Assembly (NCBI GenBank): GCA_022495005.1
Contig: JAGYXB010001403.1
Location: 1-64,000, forward strand
Length of the DNA: 64,000 bases
Direction: 5' to 3'
DNA from: Rhyacophila brunnea
Lineage: Eukaryota; Arthropoda; Insecta; Trichoptera; Rhyacophilidae
The notes under the pieces were generated by a model. The model was given only the letters and a program-made list of their open reading frames with translations, was not told the DNA's origin and did not search any database. Each line of letters opens with the position of its first letter. Position 1 is the stretch's first letter. The translations under genes were made by a program, and so were the position numbers. Positions 36,437 to 47,910 of this stretch are shown piece after piece.

Positions 36437-36655
36437 GATGGTCTATGTTGGTCAAATGGTAAAATGTTCGCCTTTGAAGCCCTTATCGTTGGTTTGAATC
36501 ACAAATGGCAAATTTACATTGTTTTTCAATTTCTCTTTGGATCCTGACTCTGGAGCATATGTAGGTACACTACTTAATCTCCTTTCAAGGCGACCAAGAT
36601 CCAGACTGAATTGTAGAATATATTGAATTGGTATTGACAGTCCATTAGTATTATA
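36437..36655 (+). repeat. tRNA-derived SINE family D
   Basis: The A-box-like TGGTCAAATGG (36,449) and B-box-like GGTTTGAATCA (36,491) are spaced as in a tRNA promoter. They are followed by a non-tRNA body (GGATCCTGACTCTGGAGCAT, CAAGGCGACCAAGATCC). It does not fold as an intact tRNA. No second copy is seen in the window. Confidence 0.55.
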
Positions 36656-36724
36656 GTTACAATACTTAAGTATAATATTAATCAGCGGTTAAAGGGTGCC
36701 TGTTGAAGATAGTATGTAGTATGT

Positions 36725-36965
36725 AACTGAAAAAAAGTCCTAGAACAACTATAGTTACAGGTCTAGAATTTGAATTTTGTTCATCCTCAGCATTTTACTG
36801 AACAAAACGTTTTTGTAATAGATATTTCACGAAAAAAAAGACATCAGGCATTAAAATAGATATACTAAAGTAAAGCCTAACCACTTTCGAACCCGGATTT
36901 AAGAATCTAATGTCTCTGATATAATGTCTCTGTTCAGCGTTTTGTCGAAGGGACCGTTTTGCATC
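36725..36965 (-). repeat. tRNA-derived SINE family B, copy 2
   Basis: The tail words (AGTTACAGGTC, AATTTGAATTTTGTTC.TC, CAGCATTTTACTGAACAAAA, GACATCAGGCATTAAAA) match 12,325-12,480. On the minus strand the B-box-like GGGTTCGAAAGTG lies at about 36,890. It is uninterrupted here, unlike the copy at 12.5 kb. Confidence 0.6.
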
Positions 36966-37004
36966 AGTAGTCAGAAAAAAATGAATGTTTACAAAAAAGC
37001 ATCG

Positions 37005-37406
37005 CCGTAAACCATGCCCCCCACATCCTGAAGCTGGCCCTCAGGCTAGGATCTTTGACGGCCCCCCTACCTATCGCTAAGAATAAAGGCAGTGTGACGC
37101 TCTACAGTAGCGTTTTCCAAATGGTGTAGCGGTATATTTAGTGTTTTTTTATGTATATTTTAATACATCCATTTGTATTATGGAGTTGTCGAGTATCGAT
37201 ACACAGTTAAAAATTGTACCGTATAATCACATAATTTTAAATACCAACATTATTGAAGGTAAAGAGCGCCGCAGTGGACTTTTTTTTTTACTATGAAAGC
37301 AAATTTGTGATGTGTGTTTATCTCACTTATATGGTCGAGTTGCCTCGCCGGGCCCCCAGGCTAGAGCCCTGTCACCCCCCCTCCTTGTGGGGGCCATGCT
37401 ATAAAC
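37005..37406. mobile_element. GC-ended hAT-type MITE, copy 2
   Basis: The element is 37013-37398, from CATGCCCCCCACATCC to GTGGGGGCCATG. The flanks CCGTAAAC and CTATAAAC agree in 6 of 8 bases. It is inverted relative to the copy at 3,087 and shares CTGACAGGGCTCT, GGCCTGGGGGCCC-like and GCGATAGGTAGGGGGG words with it. Confidence 0.8.
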
Positions 37407-37609
37407 ATTTCAAGCTATACATAATTATAGCCTCACGTTATGACACCGTGCATGCGTTTTTTAAAAACGGGTGTAATCGTTTGCACGTACAATTGTATGC
37501 ATCAAATGTACTAAATATATGAAACCTTTATTGGATTGTCTTATAGCTTGATACGTATTAGTGAATTCGCTACGTGGCGTCTGGTTGACCACAAACAATT
37601 TACAAATAC

Positions 37610-37745
37610 AATACCTACATACAGATGTCGTTGGCATTTTTTTTTCTGTGGAATATAAAATAATGAAATAATTAGGCTATTTAAAAATACTTTTATTAAG
37701 AACACAGACTTTCAATAGTCGCTTAGTATGAAGTCGTCGCCACGG
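37610..37745 (-). mobile_element. terminal fragment of hAT family 2
   Basis: GCTTAGTATGAAGTCGTCGC followed by CAC (37,721-37,743) is the inverse of the family-2 start. It is preceded by TTAAAAATAC..TATTAAGAAC and GACATCT-like words as in copies E and F. The distal end is missing. Confidence 0.5.
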
Positions 37746-37888
37746 ATATAAATATAAATACATATACGTGAAGTCTAATAATGTTATATATCAAAATATC
37801 TGTGGAAATAATCCTATCATTACGGGTCTGGTACAGTACCCATATAAATGCGAAATTATAAATATTTCTTTATTAGAAAATAGACCGC

Positions 37889-39288
37889 TTAAGGGGGGAC
37901 ATGCTCGTCGAAGGTCAAAATTGAGTTTTTATTGTATTTTCAAACCATGATCCTGGACACTCCTTAAACGTTGTAGATAATCTATTTATATTATTTTGAA
38001 GCCTTATTATCCTTTATAGTTATTTTAAACATTTGATGACTGCATAAAGTATTTTTGTTCCATAAAATAGTATTCTTTTAAACCTCTCGCTCTAATGTTT
38101 TAGAATATAGTCATATTTCGGTACATAACTGTGCAGTGGTGTTAAGGTTTTTTTACATTTATTAATTTTTTAACGCATTTATAAAACCATTAGTATAATT
38201 TATTACGAGATAATTTTTGTAAAATATTCACGATAAAAATTATTTTGATAATCTCTGTGATCCCAAATTTGACAAGAATTAGGCATTTTATTATTCAAAA
38301 AATCGGCAAGATTAACACATTTGAAGATGATTCTAAAGATACTTATTATAAGTTATGTCTTTGACCATTCAAGTGTCATAAAAATCTTATGAATAATGAT
38401 TGCTTTATAATAATTATTGACCTAAGAATAAGGTAGTGTTTTTTTGAAATACGCCATTTCTTTTGTCATTCCCTAGTGGTTAAGCTACAACATACGGCCG
38501 TAGCCATAAAATGACAAACTATAATTAAAGTAGGGAGTAAAATTATGTTAACGTGCGTGTTTGAACATGTACCTAACCGAATTTTTTTTTATTTTTTTTT
38601 AAACGGTACATGTTCAAACACGCGCGTCAATATCATTTTACTCCCTACTTTAATTATAGTTTGTCAATTTATGGCTACGGCCGTATGTTGTAGCTTAACC
38701 ACTGGGGAATGACAAAAGAAATGGCGTATTTCAAAAAAACACTACCTTATTCTTAGGTCAATAATTATTATAAAGCAATCATTATTCATAAGATGTTTAT
38801 CACACTTGAATGGTCAAAGACATAGCTTATAATAAATATCTTTAGAATCATCTTCAAATGTGTTAATCTTGCCGATTTTTTGAATAATAAAATGCCTAAT
38901 TCTTGTCAAATTTGGGATCACAGAGATTAGCAATATAATTTTTTATCGTGAATATTTTACAAAAATTATCTCGTAATAAATTATGCTAATGGTTTATAAA
39001 TGCGTTTAAAAATTAATAAATGTAAAAAATCTTAACACCACTGCACAGTTATGTACCGAAATATGACTATATTCTAAAATATTAGAGCGAGAGGTTTAAA
39101 AGAATACTATTTTATGTAACAAAAATACTTCATGCAGTCATCAAATGTTTAAAATAACTATAAAGGATAATAAGGCTTCAAAATTCTATAAATAGATCAT
39201 CTATAACGTTTAAGGAGTGTCCAGGATCATGGTTTGAAAATACAATAAAAACTCAAATTTGACCTTCGACGAGCATGTCCCCCCTTAA
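37889..39288. mobile_element. 1.39-kb near-perfect palindromic element with TTAA flanks
   Basis: The element is 37893-39284, starting GGGGGGACATGCTCGTCGAA and ending with the exact inverse. It is flanked by TTAA on both sides (37889-37892 and 39285-39288). Left arm 37,893-38,573 and right arm 38,605-39,284 are inverse copies with few mismatches, separated by a 31-base T-rich loop. TTAA duplication is the mark of piggyBac-type (and some other) transposases, but the G6 terminus is not the usual CCC start, so the superfamily is left open. No coding frame. A partial copy lies at 41,643. Confidence 0.9.
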
Positions 39289-41638
39289 GTACTCGAATAT
39301 CTAGAATTCTATTGTCAGAGAGTCAAGCCTTTCTTATTGTGATCCCGAAATCTATACGGTCATCACTGTTAATCCAACTGAAAAGAGATAATATTATATT
39401 TTATGTTTTCCCCGCGTGTACGTTTATTTTTTATTTTTCATATTTATTACATACGTTGAAGCTTTGTAGATATATTCTAATATATTATATAATATATTCT
39501 GTGGTATTAGTAATGAAAAATATGATAATTAGATTTTCAGTACCTAAAAGTTTGTCCGTTTTTTTGTGCAAAATATGATTGGGAAGCCTTTTATTAACCC
39601 TTAGAATGCTACGCAACGATATATCGTTGTTTTTGATAATGGCCAGAAATGCTAACAACGATCGTCGTTTTGCTTTTGATGCCTGAAATGTTAAGTTAAT
39701 TTAGGAACATACCACCAGTGGTACGAAACATTGTTTTATCTATTTAGTTTTATTGTTGTGTAATATAACCTGATTCATATATGTTTTGTGACTGGGTAGG
39801 CTTAGAACTTATAACTATTGTATTTTTTTTCATGGCATCACCCTTTTTACAATAAGAACAATTCCAAATACAAATTTCAGTTTACCATATAAAAATTTGT
39901 TTACAGTCAAATTCTTGGTGGAAGGACAATGTTTTATTTTATTTTATGCATTTGAAATAATGGGAAAGACTTTTACTCAACTCAGTGTTTAGAGTAGAGT
40001 GGATTGGTGCTATATAAAAACAGTTTCATTTATAAAAAAATAATGAAATAAAATTCATTTGCAATACATATCTTAAATGTTCCAATAAACAAACACCATG
40101 AAGACCTTTTTCACAAATCACGCATATTGTACGCAATCTTTTGAACGAGGCTACCATGCAATTTTTTTCTTTTCAGCCGGGTAGTTTCCTAATTCCACTA
40201 CTTTGTATTATCCCTCGTGTGGGACAACCGATTGTTTCCAATAACTGATAAAAATCAAAACTCTGTGCCCGTATGATAGAGCGAGAAAGAGATATGTCAA
40301 TTACTTGCCTCGTTATCTATTCAAAATGAAAAATTAATTACAAAACATGTTTTCATAATATTCCGATTTCGCAGAATCAATTAGAGTAGTAAGGTGTCTA
40401 GAAATAATACAATACTTTAATTTATCGACAATTATTAGTAGCAATCCTCGACCTTGTTGCTGATAGTCATATGAATTCGTGTGAATTTTTATTATACAAT
40501 ACACCACAATTGATTAAATGAAAAATCTCATAAAACCTTAAATAACTTCACACCAACAGCTGGCGGCCATTTCTTATAAATAAATAAATCTTTAATAGTT
40601 ACCAATCTTACCACATGTTTTCATGTTCGTATGTTGTAGTAGTTTTTTTTTTTTTTTGAATTCACCCAAAAACTATTTTATTTATTTTCCGGTTTGTAAA
40701 AAATTCCATTCTTAGCACTGGATTTCAAATGTATAATTTTAGTAAAAAGAAATTGTTTCTACACGTGTAACATTATTAATCTAAATACATATATCATTGG
40801 GAGGTATGCAATTATTTATTCCATATAAAACTCCTCTTTAATTGGCAACAATTCTGTAGAATAAATCTTCTTTAAAACCCAGATAAACAATGATGCAAAT
40901 AAAGCATCGGAGTAATATGCCATTTATTCCGGGAGTAACAATAAGCAAACTTAAACCATTTGAAAAGCTCTAGTCGTTTATTTTCCTCAAACTTTTAAAG
41001 TTTGCTCTATTTCCATATAAAAGTTTTTCCCAGAGGAAACGAGTGAATGACCCATACTTTTACGACATAATGGATTAAGTGAATTAATTAGCAGATCTGT
41101 CATTTTTTTTTTCATCCAATTTAATCCTTCTACGAGCCAATTCAGATAAAGTGACTGAAATAGGTAGAGATTGCTTTTTTTTCACATTGAATATTAAAAC
41201 TTAGACACTGATTGTGTACATACATACCTATACTGAAAAAAATAATGGCTATGATGCTAAATTCTATATCAAAATTATTTTTTAATCGGTGTATCAATAC
41301 TCTAGTTTCAGTCGCTTAGTCTTGTTATTATATGCTATGCCGTGATGTGCCACTCTTATTATTTAGTGTCTTTAACAATAATTCGTTTCTCATCGTATCC
41401 AGATAATTAATTGACCGCCGCGGAAAATTCCACGTACGGAAAAATTTAAAGATTTTTTTAAAAATGATATTACCTACACTTTGCAATATTTAAGAAAATC
41501 AATACTACTCACTATGACAGGGATGGCGAATGTTTTCCCTCAAATGAGTAAAAATTTAATTAACACATTTGAGCACCAATTCAATTCTATACGAGATTCA
41601 TAATAATTTGTGGTCTTTCATCTTATTCATCCAACATT
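39289..41638. other. AT-rich unique DNA
   Basis: No gene is supported; the 88-codon frame at 39,312 is AT-rich and lacks domains. The 40,850-41,100 segment is less AT-biased and non-repetitive. Confidence 0.45.
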
Positions 41639-42380
41639 TTAAGGAGGGACATGCTCAGCGTAGGTCAAAATGGAGCTTTTATTGCATTTTCAAAGCATGA
41701 TCCTGGACATTCCTTAAACGTTGTAGATAATCTATTTATATAATTTTGAAGCCTTATTATCCTTTATATTTATTTTAAACATTTCATGACTGCATTAAGT
41801 TTTTTTATTACATAAAATAGTATTCTTTTAAACCTCTCGCTCTAATGTTTTAGAATATAGTCATATTTCAGTACATGAATGTGCAGCGGTGTTAAGATTT
41901 TTTACATTTATTAATTTTAAACGCATTTATAAAACCATTAGTATAATTTATGTCGACATTATTATAGTGAAATATTTACGATAAAAATTTATATTGATAA
42001 TCTCTGTGATCCCAAATTTGACAAGAATTAGGCATTTTATTATTCAAAAATGGGCAAGATTAACACATTTGAAAATAATTCTAAAGATACTATTTATAAG
42101 CTATGTCTTTGACCATTTAAGTGTGATAAACATCATACGAATAATGATTGCTTTATAATAATTATTGACCTAAGAATAAGGTAGTGTTTTTTTGAAATAC
42201 GCCATTTCTTTTAGTATTCCCCAGTAGTTAAGCTACAACATACGGCCGTAGCCATAAATTGACGAACTATCATTGAAGTAGGAAGTAAAATGATGTTAAC
42301 GCGCGTTTTAAACATGTACCGTTTAAAAAAAAAATCGGTTAAGTACATGTTCAAACACGCACGTTAACATCATTTTACTA
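41639..42380 (+). mobile_element. partial copy of the TTAA palindrome element
   Basis: TTAA at 41,639-41,642 is followed by GGAGGGACATGCTC and a full left arm to about 42,330. A loop and only about 30 bases of the right arm follow, stopping at 42,380. The loop (AAAAAATCGGTTAAGTACATG) reads in the opposite sense to that of the 37.9-kb copy, as if the hairpin centre had flipped. It is more diverged than the two arms of the first copy are from each other. Confidence 0.8.
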
Positions 42381-43093
42381 AGCTAAACATCTACTATACT
42401 AGTAGGTCGTACATTAAATGCTTATCAAATTGTGTTATTATTGACAATATGTTTTTGTTATTTAATTCAATGAATATTAATTACTTTTATTACTAACCGA
42501 CGTCCGGCTCTCGCCAAATATTTAATTTAATATATATTTTTCAAATGTGGTTTTTTCTAGTGTATATATCTGAGGTGTTTTCAATTTATGTATGTTCAAT
42601 ATAATATGGAATGTTACATTCTCAAATCTTATGAATTATTCGTTGAATAAATAAATGGTTTATTATAATATTTAGATGAACATTCATAAAAAAATCTCGT
42701 TTGTCATACGTTTTTAAGATTGTATACAAATTACAACAAATTCAACACACTAAAATGTCGTACGTATAGCCATGTACGTATTGTAATAGAAAATAGTTCT
42801 TATACACCTTTACTTATCGTCCAAATTCTTCAGTCAAAATCCATACCTAATCAATACAATATTGTAATACTCGTAATTATTAGATAACCATGTCTACACA
42901 AATATTGTAATTTATCATCTAGTTTGAAATACGTACATTTTAATTTTGGTTTATATCTTCACTTTATGAAAACCATAATTCGTGGTCATTTGTTATTCAG
43001 AACTCAGAATATTCATTTATCTTTCTGCTTTATTCTGATTGCCAGTAGTCCGGTCTGCCTGAATTCACTATATCTCTCTTGTTTGCTCTTTTT
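42381..43093. other. AT-rich non-coding DNA
   Basis: Nothing was recognised. The 87-codon frame at 42,924 runs into the tandem duplication and has no domain. Confidence 0.4.
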
Positions 43094-44201
43094 GTTACTG
43101 TTTTTTTTTTGTTTTTTCAATCAAGCAGTTTGGCAAAGTGCTATTTCGTTTTGCATGCATGCTATGTTGCTAGTTCCCGAGCACTAGGGAATACCTCGAC
43201 GTGTTTTTGAGCTAATATGCAATAAAAATGAGTATCATATCGTATGTTTCTTTGGGATCAAAGCGGGACCCGCTTTCATCTGATGTATTATTTTGTTTAT
43301 GATATGCGATAGAACACTTGAACACGTGCGCAATTTGAAAAAACTATAAAATATATTTGGATTTTCTCTACTTCACCCTATTACGCCCGGGTATTGGAGC
43401 ATTATATGGCGAGCGCAAGACCGCGTCTTATTCCATGTGATACCTCCAGCGTGTAGATCTCCGTTGTAGCGTCGCTGCAATATGAAGTAGGGTCGACGAC
43501 GGAATCCGTGCAGTTGTACAACAAAAGGAGCACATGTCCCAACCACGTGAACATGTACTTCCGTTGATTCTGAATGGAATTTTAGAAATGAAAAAAAAAC
43601 TGAAAGAGCTATAAAGTAGATAATTTTTATATCGAGAACTGTTACTGTTTTTTTTTTGTTTTTTCAATCAAGCAGTTTGGCAAAGTGCTATTTCGTTTTG
43701 CATGCATGCTATGTTGCTAGTTCCCGAGCACTAGGGAATACCTCGACGTGTTTTTGAGCTAATTTGCAATAAAAATGAGTATCATATCGTATGTTTCTTT
43801 GGGATCAAAGCGGGACCCGCTTTCATCTGATGTATTATTTTGTTTATGATATGCGATAGAAACACTTGATTGAACACGTACGCAATTTGAAAAAACTATA
43901 AAATATATTTGGATTTTCTCTACTTCACCCTATCACGCCCGAGTATTGGAGCATAATATGGCGAGCGCAAGACCGCGTCTTATTCCATGTGATACCTCCA
44001 GCGTGTAGATCTCCGTTGTAGTGTCGCTGCAAGATGAAGTAGGGTCGACGACGGAATCCGTGCAGTTGTACAACAAAAGGAGCACATGTCCCAACCACGT
44101 GAACATGTACTTCCGTTGATTCAGAATGGAATTTTAGAAATGAAAAAAAAACTGAAAGAGCTATAAAGTAGATAATTTTTATATCGGGAATCCCGAGAAC
44201 T
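43094..44201. repeat. 547-bp tandem direct duplication
   Basis: Unit 1 (43,094-43,640) and unit 2 (43,641-44,201) are nearly identical from GTTACTGTTTTT through TTTATATCG. Unit 2 has small differences, including AACACTTGATTGAACACG and an extra GGGAATCC near its end. Each carries the same minus-strand frame (GTCAPFVVQLHGFRRRPYF in unit 2, cut short in unit 1). That frame has no recognised domain. The high identity implies a recent event or possibly an assembly artefact. Confidence 0.9.
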
Positions 44202-44323
44202 CTCAAAAAAACTATAAACAAATCTTTAATTCTCGTGAAAATAAATACTACTCTACTTGAGGCCCAATAAGAGTAGAGTTAAGTAACAATCATACAGACT
44301 TTGATAAAATCACAGAAATATAC
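44202..44323. other. short non-coding spacer
   Basis: AT-rich; separates the tandem duplication from the SINE. Confidence 0.4.
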
Positions 44324-44945
44324 ACCCACGATGGCCGCGTGGCTTAATCGTCGGCCTATAGCGTCGTGGATCCCAGGTTTAAAACCTGGGTCTGATGAGT
44401 TCACATATTGTTTTTCAAATTGTGTATGAGTCAGAGTATGGACCTAATAGGTTGAGCAAGTGGCTGCCATCCATTTCTCGTAAAAACAAAATCTGTTAGT
44501 ATAAACCTCCACTCTGTGGAGGCCAATGACATTAATATGGACGAAGCATTTGGGAAAAAAATGACACTCACTTTTTTGTCGGGTCTGCCGATTGGCATAA
44601 TCTGTTATAACGCCATTACAATAAAGGTGATATTGCTATAAATTCCCGATGCTTTTTGTCGGGTCTGCCGAATGGTTCGGTTCGAACGGATTCGCTCAAA
44701 TGAACATTGACACTAGAAACACTGTTCTAACGCCGTTACAATAAAGGTGATATTGCTATAAATTCCCGATGAGTGATATCGTATAATGGAAATTGCGTGA
44801 CGTCTACCTATCCATGTGCGAATGTCGTATGCGTGAATTTATTTGCTTGCTACTGTATTGAGTGCGTTGTCCATTAATAATGTCATTGGTGGAGGCCCAT
44901 ATTATGATGTTATTAGGATCGGACATGGTCGAAAGAAGTAGAAGA
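44324..44945 (+). repeat. tRNA-derived SINE family A, copy 1, split by an insert
   Basis: The head has A-box-like TGGCCGCGTGG (44,333) and B-box-like GGTTTAAAACC (44,377). The body GACCTAATAGGTTGAGCAAG and CTCTGTGGAGG stops at 44,522. It resumes at 44,890 with TGGAGGCCCATAT...GGATCGGACATGGTC and a GAAGTAGAAGAAG tail. The intact relative at 62,135-62,361 shows the uninterrupted order CTGTGGAGGCCCATAT. Confidence 0.8.
44517..44895. mobile_element. 367-bp inverted-repeat element with 6-bp target duplication
   Basis: The element is 44523-44889. It starts CCAATGACATTAATATGGAC and ends GTCCATTAATAATGTCATTG then G. It is flanked by TGGAGG (44517-44522 and 44890-44895), both belonging to the host SINE. 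The inside holds two direct repeats (about 44,573-44,651 and 44,654-44,772) that begin TTTTTGTCGGGTCTGCCGA and end GATATTGCTATAAATTCCCG. A 6-bp duplication does not fit hAT (8), piggyBac (4) or mariner (2); the superfamily is unknown. Confidence 0.8.
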
Positions 44946-44949
44946 AGAT

Positions 44950-45040
44950 ATATGATGTAACCTCACCGGGTCGAACTTGGAGACTCCAGATGAAAGACCG
45001 GTGCCTTCCGCACTCGATTACGAGGACCAGGCATACGATG
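44950..45040 (-). repeat. tRNA-like SINE family C, copy 1
   Basis: On the minus strand it reads CTCGTAATCGAGTGCGGAAG (A-box zone), then AAGTTCGACCCGGTGAGG (B box). This parallels the 60,121-60,310 copy (CGTGGTGCAGTGCGTAAGGC ... CCCGGTGAGGAC). Only the head is clear. It abuts the tail of SINE A. Confidence 0.55.
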
Positions 45041-45176
45041 GGTTGGATTGAAATCACGAGTGACATTATTGGGAACATGAAAATGAATACTACATTAAAC
45101 TAAGAATAAGTACTACGTACTTAATTCAGACAATGGAGTAAAATGTTGAATTATGAATTTATGCGTACTGTTGCCA

Positions 45177-45308
45177 TCGTTATATTACGACCTAAGTAAA
45201 TAATTGGTTGACCTAAACAGATCAAATTTAATTTCATTTTTTTTTTAAATTCCCGCCCATTTAGGACATAATTTCAAAATATACCAATAGAGGCGTCCCG
45301 GTCACTAA
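45177..45308 (-). repeat. 140-bp interspersed repeat, copy 2
   Basis: Reverse complement of 5,513-5,652: CTAAGTAAATAATTGGTTGA, AACAGATCAAAT, AAATTCCCGCCC and AGGACATAATTT occur in the matching order. Class unknown. Confidence 0.6.
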
Positions 45309-45627
45309 ATTGCTAGTACAGAGTAGTACCTACCTGCAGTAGTGACTTTTTGAAAAAAACGGCAGTTGAAGTAAGGCCGGGTGCGCGAGTGCGTCATTTG
45401 GATTACCAAACCATAACATAAACTCATGTTAAAACAACATTAATCAAATAATATTTATAACTGTATGTAATATTACACCCAAATTTAGCTTGCTTGCCCG
45501 GAAAAATAAAAGTGTCTACACGTGCTAAATGCAGTGTTTAAATACATCAACCGATGCTCTCCAAAAAATCTCACTCGATCGTATTCTGTATTAAGTTAAC
45601 CAAATGTATTTAGTTTACAGTGCGTAC

Positions 45628-46193
45628 CAGTGGCGAAGTGTGGAGGTAGGCTGTCAAGATCCGCATAAATGGTGCACACTAAACTTTGTCAGTCATACGC
45701 ATTTGTTTTCATTGAAATAACACTACAATTAGCAGATGGTTTTGGTTAGTTTTTAAAATTCAATTAAACCCAGCAAAAACCAAGCCATAATAGATGATAG
45801 CCAAAAAATACTCGTCTATCTATAAAATATCTAAAATTTTGCAAATAAATCATATACTCGTATTACTTTGGATATTTTATAGATAGAATATTATTTTTTT
45901 TATCTATTACGGCTTATCTATCAGTTTGGCTTAGACAGAGCAAATGAGTTAAAAAAAACACGAATCAACAATATGTGTAATAATATGTATTCTTAACCCA
46001 TCGAAAACAAATAAATATGAATGAAAAAGTGTGCACAATTTTATCGTATCGCCCAAAATATACCAAAACTACTATGGTTTGATTTAGGTAAATTGTAGTC
46101 TTAGTTCAATAAAAACTAATCGTATGACTAACAAAGTGTAATGTGCACTATTTACGGCGGATCTTAACAGCCTACTTCCATCCTTCACTACTG
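45628..46193. mobile_element. hAT MITE family 1, copy C
   Basis: Starts CAGTGGCGAAGTGTGGAGG, continues GTAGGCTGTCAAGATCCGC, and ends with the inverse (GGCGGATCTTAACAGCCTAC...CACTACTG). Both flanks contain GTAC next to the element; a full 8-bp duplication is not clear. Inside it matches copies A, B and D (AACCAAGCCATAATAGATGA). Confidence 0.8.
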
Positions 46194-47734
46194 GTACATA
46201 TTTATGGGTATCTGAGTTTGATGAATATTTTTTTCTACTAAAAAAACTGAAAAATAATATTGTCTGTCTTTAAAAGCCATTGCCAATTTCGTGTAATTGA
46301 CTTTGATCATAACCATTGATGACACTCTACTTTCTATTTATTTCAAACCGAAGATGATTCAGATCGAATGACGTCTATAAAAATAATCATTTGACAACCC
46401 ATTTCCCATAAAATAATCCAATTTCTGTGCGACGTCTATTCAACGGCGCCGTGGCATACAAAAAGCTAAAGGAGAGAAAGCTGAAATGCTTTGAAAGCTG
46501 CGTTTATTTTCCATTCAACACATTTCCCGACGTCTTTGAAAAGCTCGCGCGGTGCCATCTCCCCGTGTCACTTGTCATCAGTGGTTTACGTTCAGCGAAC
46601 CTCCCCAAAACGAAACGAAATACAGCCTGTGGTTTTGCCGCCCCCCACGTTTTACTTTCACACCGTATATTCGGGGCACTATTTCGAAACGTGTCGAATG
46701 TTTCATCAACAATTTTAGAAAATAATCAACTTACGGTTACCGTATAATTATTGGTAACACAGAATATTAAATTTAATAACTTTCGCAAAATATCGCTTAG
46801 GCTAAATTTCCTTTCACCGTATCCAAATTTAAATATTGTTAATTCTGTGAATGAACACTGGGCATTAAAATAAAACGAACCTTTAGAAAACCCATTGAAG
46901 AAGAAGGAGACATAAGTTTTTATAAGAAAACTATGTGGAAATGAATACTGCGATTACATTATGATCACATCACGTGCTGTCATATGCTAGTACGGCGACA
47001 ATTTTAGTCTATGGTTTCATTGGTTTCGTCATTCCGTAGAATTTGTGATCACTATCTTCTATAAATTCAATTTTATTATGGAAAGCGCCAACTCTAATTT
47101 ATTTGTATTTTGAAGTATTATTCACTATTCATGTTAATTTCAATTAATTTGAACAATTTTTACGTGAGCGTACGTTAAAATTACTTGCGATATTGCGATA
47201 TTATCCATAATTGATATTTTGAACAGAACCCAACCAGCAGACCTTATATAATATCTATACCTAAACACCATGCATAGATAATCCATAGAAAAAAACATAT
47301 TAAAAACAAAGAGTGCGCATTTTGACGTGAGGCATGCAGAACATAATAAAAAACGTTCATTGAGTCATGCGGTTACCGATGTAGCGCGGTACGCGTGAGG
47401 TGACCTCATTTTGTTCTGGCAATTTCGGTAGATTTTACTGACTGACAATGTTCGTTTGAAAGTTCTAAATGTGCTACGGGATGGGAGCATCAGTCTAATA
47501 ACATTTTAAATACCAAGAAAAACGACATTATACAGCTTTTCCCCGTAGCGGCAGCTTACTGTGACAGCACATAACGTGATGATAATATATTTGCTGCATA
47601 AATAACTTTAATAATATCCAAACGGTTAATACCTTTTACATCCAGCGGTTGCAGACAATAAGCTATGATAAGTATATTAGATAACACATCTTAATCATAC
47701 AGCATCATATACTTAGAAGTTCCAGTCCCTATGT
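46194..47734. other. unique DNA with a GC-richer, open island
   Basis: The 46,420-46,740 patch is open in two plus frames (106 and 75 codons; the longer begins MRRLFNGAVAYKKLKERKLK) and GC-richer, but no family is recognised and the two frames overlap. It is single-copy here. I treat it as a candidate conserved element rather than a gene. The rest is AT-rich. Confidence 0.3.
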
Positions 47735-47910
47735 GTACGGATGTCATAAATGTATGGATACTTTCTTTCGATAGTAATACTGATTTTGCGGTTTTTTAAT
47801 AAATAAATCCCTCCCCGACTAGCATCATTTAATACCGATTCTTGTAATTATCAACACTTTTTGGACCGATACTTGGATACATTTTTCTTTCGATATGACG
47901 TTCCTACCTA
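47735..47910 (-). mobile_element. hAT-like relic (TCATATCGAAAG ends)
   Basis: The right end CTTTCGATATGACGTTCCTA is inverse to the start TAGGGTCGTCATATCGAAAG near 60,993. Inside are GATACTT / AAGTATC-type words. The left end near 47,738 is degenerate. No duplication was identified. Confidence 0.4.

Noticed and set aside
43925..44221. 98-codon minus-strand frame as a new gene
   Set aside because: Present in both tandem units but truncated in the first; no domain, and no evidence beyond openness.
46427..46747. 106-codon frame in a GC-richer island
   Set aside because: Overlaps another open frame of 75 codons, no recognised family and no splice evidence; kept only as an island.
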